This document shows, piece after piece, positions 32,902-38,888 of a stretch of 38,888 nt of DNA; the first letter of the stretch is position 1, and each line of letters starts with the position of its first letter. This DNA comes from Microbacterium testaceum (GTDB lineage Bacteria > Actinomycetota > Actinomycetes > Actinomycetales > Microbacteriaceae). The notes beneath the pieces were generated by a model. The model searched no databases and had not been told where the DNA came from. It saw nothing but the letters and a program-made list of their open reading frames with translations. The stretch lies in assembly GCF_003075375.1 (NCBI RefSeq), contig NZ_QDFT01000030.1, positions 21 through 38,908 on the forward strand, given 5' to 3'. The position numbers and the translations under genes are program-made.

Positions 32902-33264
32902 ATGAGATGTGTGACCTACGCCGGCGAGACCGTGACCACGACCGATGACGTGGCGGAGGCGCTCGTGCAGCTCACCGCCTCCATCGCCGCCGACGGGCAG
33001 GCCGAAGCGGTCAGCATCCCGATCGTCACCCCCGCCGGAGACACCGAGGAGGCCGAGCTGGTGATCGGCGTCGGCAACGACGTGCTCAGCGCCCCGGCCG
33101 ACGACTGGACCGGCGACGAGCCCGACTTCGCCTGGGCGGCCGAGGAGCTGCGTCAGCACAAGCGTTTTCCGCAGGCGCCCGCCATCGCCCACGAGCAGAC
33201 GATCGACACCGACAACCCGGATGCCTTCTGGGACCCCGACCTCGACGGTTTCACCCGCGCCTGA
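32902..33264 (+). CDS. Small acidic protein of unknown function
   Basis: A 120-residue soluble acidic protein (MRCVTYAGETVTTTDDVAEAL, LVIGVGNDVLSAPADDW, then a Trp/Pro/Asp-rich tail). No recognised family or signal peptide. Starts 6 nt after CAGGCT (leaderless), and a hairpin terminator begins immediately after its stop, making it a self-contained unit. Confidence 0.6.
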   Translation: MRCVTYAGETVTTTDDVAEALVQLTASIAADGQAEAVSIPIVTPAGDTEEAELVIGVGNDVLSAPADDWTGDEPDFAWAAEELRQHKRFPQAPAIAHEQTIDTDNPDAFWDPDLDGFTRA

Positions 33265-33265
33265 C

Positions 33266-33285
33266 CCCCCCGCACCGGCGGGGGG
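33266..33285 (+). terminator. Terminator of the 120-residue protein gene
   Basis: 8-bp stem CCCCCCGC / GCGGGGGG with an ACCG loop, starting 1 nt after the stop codon. Confidence 0.55.
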
Positions 33286-33372
33286 AGCTCGTCAAGCCCA
33301 CCCTCGCCGGCGCACCGCGGCCTAGCGTGGGTGCTCCGCAGCGGACGCGACCGGTTCATCGCCCCGCTGCGT

Positions 33373-33433
33373 GAGCCCCGGTCAGTCCGGGCGACCCGCC
33401 GTTTCGCGGCGTCGCCCGGACGCTCGGGGGCTC
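33373..33433. repeat. Large palindromic intergenic element
   Basis: Outer GAGCCCC/GGGGCTC, middle perfect 11-bp GTCCGGGCGAC (33385-33395) / GTCGCCCGGAC (33411-33421), inner GCCG/CGGC with a TTTCG loop. The 291-nt gap 33265-33555 otherwise holds only the terminator and the SDR promoter (CAGGAT, 33544-33549). Confidence 0.6.
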
Positions 33434-33555
33434 TGGTCCCTCGAGTCCAGGGGCGCATTCGACCGCGGTGGGCCCGCGTCTCGTGCACGACCCCGGTGGG
33501 AGGGTTCACCGCCGCGCCGCCACGGCGTTCGCCCCCTGCCCGCCAGGATGGACCC

Positions 33556-34317
33556 ATGCTCTGCTCCCTCGTCACCGGCGCCTCGCGCGGTATCGGGCGC
33601 GCGATCGCCGTCGCGCTCAGCGCACGGGGCGATCGTGTCGCCGTGCACTACGGCTCCGACCGCTCCGCCGCCGAAGAGACCCTCGCGCTCCTGCGCGGCG
33701 AGGGTCACGTCCTCGTCGGGGGAGACCTGTCCGACCCCGCCGTGGCCGAGCGCGTGGTGGACGAGGCGCTCGCCGCGCTCGGCCGCATCGACGTGCTCGT
33801 CAACAACGCCGCGATCGCGCCGAACGCCGAGACCTCGCACCCCATCGCGACCGCCGACTACGAGACGTGGCACCGCACGTGGAAGCGCATGGTCGACGTC
33901 GACCTGCGCGCCCCGGCGAACATGACGTTCCTCGTCGCGCGTTCCCTCATCGACCGCGGGCTGCCGGGATCGGTCGTGAACGTCGGCTCGCGCGGCGCTT
34001 TCCGCGGCGAGCCCGAGTTCCCCGCCTACGGCGCCGCCAAGGCCGGCCTGCACGCGATGGGGCAGTCCCTCGCGATCGCGCTCGCCCCGCACGGTATCGC
34101 CGTCACGAGCGTCGCGCCGGGGTTCGTCGGCACCGACCGGCAGCAGCAGAAGCTCTCCGGGACCGAGGGTGACGGCATCCGGGATCAGAGTCCCTTCGGT
34201 CGCGTCGCGACGCCCGAAGAGGTGGCGGATGCCGTGGTGTACCTCAGCTCGCCGCGCTCGCAGTGGGCGTCGGGGGCGATCCTCGACCTGAACGGCGCCT
34301 CGCACCTGCGCAGCTGA
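33556..34317 (+). CDS. Short-chain dehydrogenase/reductase (SDR), classical
   Basis: A 253-residue NAD(P)-dependent oxidoreductase: TGASRGIG cofactor motif (7-14), NNAA (83-86), catalytic Ser145 / Tyr158 / Lys162 (VGSRG..AYGAAKAG). Gly-rich first strand and HYGSDRSAAE suggest NADP preference. FabG-like in overall pattern but substrate unresolved. The ATG is 6 nt after CAGGAT; leaderless. Confidence 0.88.
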   Translation: MLCSLVTGASRGIGRAIAVALSARGDRVAVHYGSDRSAAEETLALLRGEGHVLVGGDLSDPAVAERVVDEALAALGRIDVLVNNAAIAPNAETSHPIATADYETWHRTWKRMVDVDLRAPANMTFLVARSLIDRGLPGSVVNVGSRGAFRGEPEFPAYGAAKAGLHAMGQSLAIALAPHGIAVTSVAPGFVGTDRQQQKLSGTEGDGIRDQSPFGRVATPEEVADAVVYLSSPRSQWASGAILDLNGASHLRS

Positions 34318-34376
34318 GCGTGTCGTCCGCGAGCAACCCCTCGCGATCGCCCTCGACGGGGGTCAGACTCGAGAGC

Positions 34377-34919
34377 ATGCAACCCGTGCTCGTGATCATC
34401 GACATCCAACGCGACTACTTCCCCGGGGGTCGGCATCCGCTCGTCGGACCGGATGCCGCGGCCGACGCGGCCGAGAGGGTTCTGTCGTGGCAGCGGCGGC
34501 AGGGCGCGCCCGTGATCCACGTGCGTCACGAGAGCCCGGCCGGCGGCGGCTTCCTCGAGGTCGACACGGACGGCGCCGAGATCGACCCCCGCGTCGCTCC
34601 GGCCGCGGACGAGACCGTGATCGTCAAGCACGCGCCCAACTCGTTCGTCGGCACCGACCTCGACGACCGCCTGCGCGCCCTGGGTGATCGGCCCCTGCTC
34701 GTCGCAGGCATGATGACGAGCATGTGCGTGGATGCCACCGTCCGCGCCGCGATCGACCGGGGATACGACGTGACGGTCGTCGGCGACGCCTGCGCGGCCC
34801 CCGACCTGACCCACGACGGCGTCGAGGTGGACGGACGGACCGTGCACACCGCGTTCCTCGCCGCGCTGAGCGGGGCGGGCGCGACGGTGACGACGAGCGC
34901 CGAGGTGGTCGCGGGCTGA
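34377..34919 (+). CDS. Isochorismatase-family cysteine hydrolase
   Basis: A 180-residue hydrolase with the Asp9 (IIDIQRDYF), Lys84 (IVKHAPNSF) and Cys117 (MTSMCVDA) triad of nicotinamidase/isochorismatase-like amidases. The cis-peptide GMMTSMCVD loop is intact. The exact substrate (nicotinamide, ureidoglycolate, other amides) cannot be told. CAGACT lies 7 nt before the ATG. Confidence 0.88.
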   Translation: MQPVLVIIDIQRDYFPGGRHPLVGPDAAADAAERVLSWQRRQGAPVIHVRHESPAGGGFLEVDTDGAEIDPRVAPAADETVIVKHAPNSFVGTDLDDRLRALGDRPLLVAGMMTSMCVDATVRAAIDRGYDVTVVGDACAAPDLTHDGVEVDGRTVHTAFLAALSGAGATVTTSAEVVAG

Positions 34920-34944
34920 GCGACCGCGTCCCCGAGGGGGTAAG

Positions 34945-35018
34945 TGGAGGGGCTGACGGGAATCGAACCCGCGCTGTCTGCTTGGGAAGCAGAAGTTCTG
35001 CCATTGAACTACAGCCCC
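34945..35018 (-). tRNA. tRNA-Gly, anticodon CCC
   Basis: A cloverleaf is readable on the minus strand: acceptor GGGGCTG/CAGCCCC, anticodon stem TCTGC/GCAGA with loop TTCCCAA (anticodon CCC, reads GGG), T-arm with GGGTTCGATTC, discriminator T and an encoded CCA (34945-34947). TATGCT at 35041-35046 on the minus strand is a likely -10 box 22 nt upstream. Confidence 0.95.
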
Positions 35019-35040
35019 GGAGCCTTGCGGCAACCCGGCC

Positions 35041-35046
35041 AGCATA
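35041..35046 (-). promoter_or_regulatory. Probable -10 element of tRNA-Gly
   Basis: TATGCT, minus strand, 22 nt before the mature 5' end. The rest of the gap 35047-35249 (mostly G+C-rich) holds the dcd promoter and no supported gene. Confidence 0.4.
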
Positions 35047-35249
35047 ACAGGGTGCCCTCGGCATCCGGGATCGAAACCGCACACCCTCGACGAGGCCGTA
35101 CGTGGACGCGCCCCCGCGCACGCGGGCTCGGCGAAGGCGTGCGGTCTCAGCGAACCCGCCCGGGTTGGGCGAACGCACGAGGGCTCGCCCGACCGGGGCG
35201 GTGCGAGGCGGGGAGGCGGGTCGACCGGCGGCGCCCCTAGGCTGATGCC

Positions 35250-35855
35250 GTGCTGCTCTCCGATCGCGACATCCGGGCCCACCTCGACGACGGCCGCCTC
35301 GGCCTCGATCCGTTCGATCCGGCGATGGTGCAGCCCTCGAGCGTCGACGTGCGACTCGACCGGTACTTCCGGCTGTTCGACAACCACAAGTACCCCTTCA
35401 TCGACCCGGCCGAGGATCAGCCCGAGCTGACGCGCCTCATCGAGGTCGAGCCCGACGAGCCGTTCATTCTGCACCCGGGCGAGTTCGCGCTCGGCTCGAC
35501 GTTCGAGCGGGTGACCCTGCCCGACGACGTCGCCGCACGGCTCGAGGGCAAGTCGTCGCTCGGTCGTCTGGGACTGCTCACGCACTCCACGGCCGGGTTC
35601 ATCGACCCCGGCTTCTCGGGCCACGTCACCCTCGAACTGTCGAACGTCGCGACGCTGCCCATCAAGCTGTGGCCGGGCATGAAGATCGGGCAGGTCTGCT
35701 ACTTCCGCCTGTCGTCGCCGGCCGAGAACCCCTACGGCTCCGGCCCGTACGGCAACCGCTACCAGGGTCAGCGCGGCCCCACGGCCTCGCGGTCGTCGCT
35801 GAACTTCCATCGCACCGACGTCGGCAGCACCGACGCGGGTTCGCTGGGCGGCTGA
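35250..35855 (+). CDS. dcd: dCTP deaminase, probably dUMP-forming
   Basis: A 201-residue trimeric deaminase of the dUTPase-related fold: [29 protein letters not shown], the catalytic/binding region [22 protein letters not shown] and [13 protein letters not shown]. Actinobacterial Dcd proteins, such as the mycobacterial one, are bifunctional and produce dUMP directly; that activity is assumed from taxonomy. The GTG is 6 nt after TAGGCT (35238-35243), so leaderless. Ends with a polar Ser/Gly tail. Confidence 0.93.
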   Translation: MLLSDRDIRAHLDDGRLGLDPFDPAMVQPSSVDVRLDRYFRLFDNHKYPFIDPAEDQPELTRLIEVEPDEPFILHPGEFALGSTFERVTLPDDVAARLEGKSSLGRLGLLTHSTAGFIDPGFSGHVTLELSNVATLPIKLWPGMKIGQVCYFRLSSPAENPYGSGPYGNRYQGQRGPTASRSSLNFHRTDVGSTDAGSLGG

Positions 35856-35877
35856 GCCGCCGGGTCGCGCGCGCCCG

Positions 35878-36804
35878 TCAGTGCGAGGTGCGCACCCCGA
35901 CGAGGTCGTGCACCAGCACCGCCGCCACGCGCGCGCCCTGGCCCGCCGCCACGATGAGCTGCTGCGGACCCGGGGCCGCGACGTCGCCCGCCGCGTAGAG
36001 TCCGGCGACCGAGGTCCGGCCAGACCGGTCCGTCACGAGGTGGCCCTCGGCATCCCGTTCCGGGGCGAGATCGGCGACGACGTCGAGCGGGGCGTCCCAC
36101 ACCGGGCGGACGAAGCCCCCGTCGATCTCGACGCGCGCGCCATCGGCCAGGCGCACCGCCGCGACGCGTCCGCGTTCGCCCTCGAGGTCGGCGATGACGC
36201 GTCGATCGACGGTGATCCCGGATGCCACGAGCTCGGCCTCGTCGACCGCGTCCACCGCGGCCGTGCCGTTGGTGAAGACCGTGAGGTGCGGCGTCCATCG
36301 CGCCAGCAGGCGCGCACGGGACGCGAGGTCGGGCGTCTCGCCGATGAGGGCGAGCGGGCGGTCGCGCAGGTCCCACGCGTCGCACGCGGCGCAGCTGAAC
36401 AGCGTGATGCCGTAGAACGACCGCAGGCTCGGGATCTCGGGCAGCGTCTCGCGCAGGCCCGTCGCGAGCACGACCGCGCGGGTGCGCACCTCGCCGAGAG
36501 CAGCGGCTGCGCGCCCTCCGAGCGTGATGACGAAGTCGGCCTCGTCGCGAAAGACACGGGTGACGGGCGCGCGCTCCACGATCCGCACGTCGGGATAGGC
36601 CTCGAGTTCGACGCGGCCGAGTTTGCGCAGTTCGATCGGCGGGATGCCGTCGCGGGTGAGGAATCCGTGCGAGCGCAGCGTCGCCGAGTTGCGGGGGCGG
36701 CCGGCGTCGACGAGCAGCACCGAGGTGCGCGCCCGGGCGAGGTTGAGGGCGGCGGACAGGCCGGCGGGGCCGCCGCCGACCACGACGACGTCGACCGCGG
36801 TCAC
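35878..36804 (-). CDS. Thioredoxin-reductase-like NAD(P)/FAD oxidoreductase, third gene of the cobA operon
   Basis: A 308-residue flavoprotein with VVVVGGGPAGLSAALNLARAR, VLATGLRETLP, dithiol C138-A-A-C141 and a C-terminal GLYAAGDVAAP. It resembles the MerR-linked flavoprotein at 15500 but with a different dithiol and sequence. The GTG start overlaps the fprA stop by 4 nt (GTGA), so it is translated with it. Being downstream of a siroheme/electron-transfer pair suggests redox support of sulfite or nitrite reduction, which is inference. Confidence 0.85.
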   Translation of the reverse strand: MTAVDVVVVGGGPAGLSAALNLARARTSVLLVDAGRPRNSATLRSHGFLTRDGIPPIELRKLGRVELEAYPDVRIVERAPVTRVFRDEADFVITLGGRAAAALGEVRTRAVVLATGLRETLPEIPSLRSFYGITLFSCAACDAWDLRDRPLALIGETPDLASRARLLARWTPHLTVFTNGTAAVDAVDEAELVASGITVDRRVIADLEGERGRVAAVRLADGARVEIDGGFVRPVWDAPLDVVADLAPERDAEGHLVTDRSGRTSVAGLYAAGDVAAPGPQQLIVAAGQGARVAAVLVHDLVGVRTSH

Positions 36805-38177
36805 GGCACCAGTGCGCGGGAGCGGGCGATGGCCACCTGCTCCTCGCGCGGCACGACCTTGACCCGCTCGCGCGTGTGCTCATGGGCGGCGCCGAGCGCG
36901 CGCTCGTGGGCGTCGAGAGCGCGCCAGCCCTCCCACGTCGTGAACTCCACGCCGCGTTCGGCGAGAGCGTCGAGCACGTCGCCATCCACCGTGGGGGCTT
37001 TCAGCGCCCCCGCCTCGACATCCGCGACGAGGTGGGCGACGGTCTCCATGGCATCCGATTTGGTGTGCCCGATCAGCCCCACCGGCCCGCGCTTGATCCA
37101 CCCGGTCGCGTAGAGCCCGGGCACCGTCGTCGAACCCTCGACCACGCGACCCTCGACGTTCGGGACGACGCCGCGCACCGCATCGAACGGTGCACCGGGC
37201 ACGGGGCTCGAGAAGTACCCGACGGCGCGGTACACCTGTTGCACGGCGATCTCGCGGATCTCGCCGGTGCCGCGCACGGTGCCGTCGCCGACGGGCGCGG
37301 TGCGCTCGAAACGCAGCCCCTCGACGCGGTCCGTACCCAGGACGGCGAGAGGCGAGTGGTAGAAGTGCAGGTGCAGGCGGCGGCTCGCTCCGGTCCGCGC
37401 GCGGGTGCGCCAGCTGTCGAGCACCCGCAGCATGACCTTGAGCTGGTTGGTGGGCGCCTGGGCGGGGTCGGCATCCGCGAAGTCCTCGTCGTGCACCACG
37501 ATGTCGACGTTCGGCACTTCGCCGAGCTCGCGCAGCTCGATCGGGGTGAACTTGATGTCGGCGGGGCCCCGACGGCCGAAGACGTGCACGTCGGTCACGG
37601 CGGATGTCTCGAGCCCGTGCAGCACGTTGTCGGCGATCTCGGTCGAGCGCAGGTCGACGGCGTGCTTGGCGAGCACGCGCGCGACGTCGAGGGCGACGTT
37701 GCCGTTGCCGATCACGGCGACCTCGCGCTCGGCGAGCGGCCACTCGCGCGGCACGTCGGGGTGGCCGTCGTACCAGGCGACGAAGTCGGCGGCCCCGTAC
37801 GACCCGGGAAGGTCGATGCCGGGGATGTCGAGGGGCGCATCGCGCAGGGCACCGGTGGCGAGGATCACGGCGTCGTAGCGGGCGTGCAGCTCGTCGATGC
37901 CGAGATCGCGGCCCACCTCGACGTTGCCGATGAAGCGCGTCGCCCCGGTGTCGAGCATCTCGTGCAGCGAGTCGACGATCCCCTTGATGCGCGGGTGGTC
38001 GGGGGCGACGCCGTAGCGGATCAGACCGTAGGGGGCGGGCAGCGCGTCGAACAGGTCGATGGCGACGCTGCCGCCGGCGTCGGTCACGGCGCGCGTGAGG
38101 ATGTTGCCGGCGTAGATGCCCGCGGGGCCCGCGCCGACGATGGCGACACGGAGCGAGGCGAGAGAAGAAGCGGTCAC
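36801..38177 (-). CDS. fprA: Ferredoxin-NADP+ reductase, adrenodoxin-reductase family (FprA-like)
   Basis: A 458-residue enzyme moving electrons between NADPH and ferredoxin. FAD motif GAGPAGIYAGN, PYGLIRYGVAPDHPRIK, NADP motif GNGNVALDVAR, FGRRGPADIKFTP, GWIKRGPVGLIGHT, and the C-terminal signature region FTTWEGWRALDAHERALG. GTG start at 38177 gives normal length and overlaps the cobA stop (GTGA); the frame continues upstream only as antisense of cobA coding. Reduced ferredoxin from it could feed a siroheme-dependent sulfite or nitrite reductase. Confidence 0.93.
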   Translation of the reverse strand: MTASSLASLRVAIVGAGPAGIYAGNILTRAVTDAGGSVAIDLFDALPAPYGLIRYGVAPDHPRIKGIVDSLHEMLDTGATRFIGNVEVGRDLGIDELHARYDAVILATGALRDAPLDIPGIDLPGSYGAADFVAWYDGHPDVPREWPLAEREVAVIGNGNVALDVARVLAKHAVDLRSTEIADNVLHGLETSAVTDVHVFGRRGPADIKFTPIELRELGEVPNVDIVVHDEDFADADPAQAPTNQLKVMLRVLDSWRTRARTGASRRLHLHFYHSPLAVLGTDRVEGLRFERTAPVGDGTVRGTGEIREIAVQQVYRAVGYFSSPVPGAPFDAVRGVVPNVEGRVVEGSTTVPGLYATGWIKRGPVGLIGHTKSDAMETVAHLVADVEAGALKAPTVDGDVLDALAERGVEFTTWEGWRALDAHERALGAAHEHTRERVKVVPREEQVAIARSRALVP

Positions 38178-38887
38178 AGCGAGGGTGCCTTTCGGGGAAC
38201 GGCGAGCGGGTCGAAAGAGAGATCGAGGGATGCCAGAGCCTCGGGCGCGTACGGGCTCAGGCGCACCACGTCGCCGACGACCACGACGGCGGGCGAGCGC
38301 ACGCCGCGCTCGGCGGCCTGCGCCGCGATGGTCGCGAGCGTTCCGACGGTGACGCGCTGGCGCGCGCCGAACCCGTCCTCGACGATCGCGACGGGGCACT
38401 CGGCGCCGCGATCGCCCCGGGCGAGGGTGTGGGCCGAGTGCGCGAGCGTGCCGACGCCCATGAGCAGGACGACGGTGTGGTCGCGTCCCCCGCCGAGGTC
38501 GGCGATCTGGTCGTGCGCGGTGGCGACGGTGAAGCTCGTCGCCACGCCGCGGTGGGTGAGGGGGATGCCCGCGAGCGCCGGGACGGCGACGGCGCTGGTG
38601 ACCCCGGGGACGACGCGGACGTCGATCCCCGCCTCGTGGCAGGCGAACAGTTCCTCGCCGCCGCGGCCGAACACGTACGGGTCGCCGCCCTTCAGGCGCA
38701 CCACCGTGCGACCGGCCGTCGCCTCGCGTACGAGAAGGGCGTTGATCGCGTCCTGCGGTACGGCGTGGTGGCCGGGCCGCTTGCCCACGTCGATCACCTC
38801 GGCATCCAGCTGCACGCCGTCGGCGGCGAGACCGTCGAGCACGCCGCCGACGGCGTGCAGCTGGATGCCGAGGTGATCGACGTGGGC
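38174..38887 (-). CDS. cobA: Uroporphyrinogen-III C-methyltransferase (SUMT/CobA), truncated at window end
   Basis: The C-terminal ~222 residues of a tetrapyrrole methyltransferase: DVGKRPGHH, VVRLKGGDPYVFGRGGEE, VVPGVTSAVAVPALAGIPLTHRG, and a GVGTL segment, all conserved in SUMT, which makes precorrin-2 for siroheme or cobalamin. The N-terminal third is missing. Bases 38842-38888 are the exact reverse complement of 38782-38828, so only 38174-38841 can be trusted; the frame stays open through the fold-back, encoding residues not expected in SUMT. First gene of the cobA-fprA-flavoprotein operon as visible. Confidence 0.88.
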   Translation of the reverse strand, partial: AHVDHLGIQLHAVGGVLDGLAADGVQLDAEVIDVGKRPGHHAVPQDAINALLVREATAGRTVVRLKGGDPYVFGRGGEELFACHEAGIDVRVVPGVTSAVAVPALAGIPLTHRGVATSFTVATAHDQIADLGGGRDHTVVLLMGVGTLAHSAHTLARGDRGAECPVAIVEDGFGARQRVTVGTLATIAAQAAERGVRSPAVVVVGDVVRLSPYAPEALASLDLSFDPLAVPRKAPSL

Positions 38888-38888
38888 A
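38782..38888. repeat. Perfect 47-bp inverted repeat at window end, probable assembly fold-back
   Basis: Arms 38782-38828 and 38842-38888 are exact reverse complements with a 13-nt loop (38829-38841). The right arm lies where the cobA N-terminal coding should be. A perfect palindrome of this length at a sequence end, inside a conserved gene, is a common artefact. Confidence 0.9.

Noticed and set aside
34624..35178. Minus-strand frame across tRNA-Gly and isochorismatase
   Set aside because: Overlaps the tRNA and is out of frame with a solid plus-strand gene.

Overview
The window is high-GC actinobacterial DNA (roughly 70% G+C by eye). Gene content, codon use and many GGATGCC/GGCATCC words fit Microbacteriaceae, most like Microbacterium; this is inference from the sequence, without a database search. 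I see no rRNA, CRISPR array, insertion sequence or phage. There are 42 protein genes (one frameshifted, two cut by the window edges) and one tRNA.

Layout. 1-6.7 kb is a metal island: the end of a zinc/manganese ABC permease, a three-gene cassette on the other strand that looks like a type VII-secreted nuclease toxin with its helical partner and immunity protein, then a Fur/Zur regulator co-transcribed with a two-gene permease system whose second member has a very His-rich loop. A beta-rich surface protein and a 3-methyladenine glycosylase follow. 7.3-8.3 kb is an rpmB-rpmG-rpsN operon (cysteine-poor or cysteine-free forms) behind a structured leader. 8.3-11.3 kb holds two tandem paralogous LuxR-type regulators. 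11.6-14 kb has an HU protein and a CopD-CtaG copper/oxidase-assembly fusion, followed by a tandem pair of 141-bp palindromic elements. 14.4-19 kb has a membrane-anchored unknown, a thioredoxin-reductase-like flavoprotein divergent from a MerR regulator across a perfect 24-bp palindrome, a PIF1-like helicase, and a heme oxygenase with an iron box.

19-24.4 kb encodes a degenerate penicillin-binding-type lipoprotein, an EamA exporter, a DUF3140 protein, a CorA channel and an asparagine-type permease. 24.5-27.7 kb is one large secreted, sortase-anchored GH43-type glycosidase with a LacI-type operator. 28-29.3 kb is a CYP152 peroxygenase carrying the Phe79/His85 pair of the alkene-forming OleT. 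29.9-31.4 kb is a tightly coupled operon: small unknown protein, BLUF blue-light receptor, alpha/beta hydrolase. 31.4-35.9 kb has a frameshifted membrane gene, a GDSL lipoprotein, an SDR, an isochorismatase-type hydrolase, tRNA-Gly(CCC) and dcd. 35.9 kb to the end is a minus-strand operon cobA-fprA-flavoprotein that suggests siroheme/sulfite-reductase support. The last 107 bases form a perfect 47-bp inverted repeat inside cobA and are probably an assembly fold-back.

A theme across the window is leaderless expression: at least 14 genes have an NANNNT hexamer ending 6-7 nt before the start codon. This helped choose several starts.
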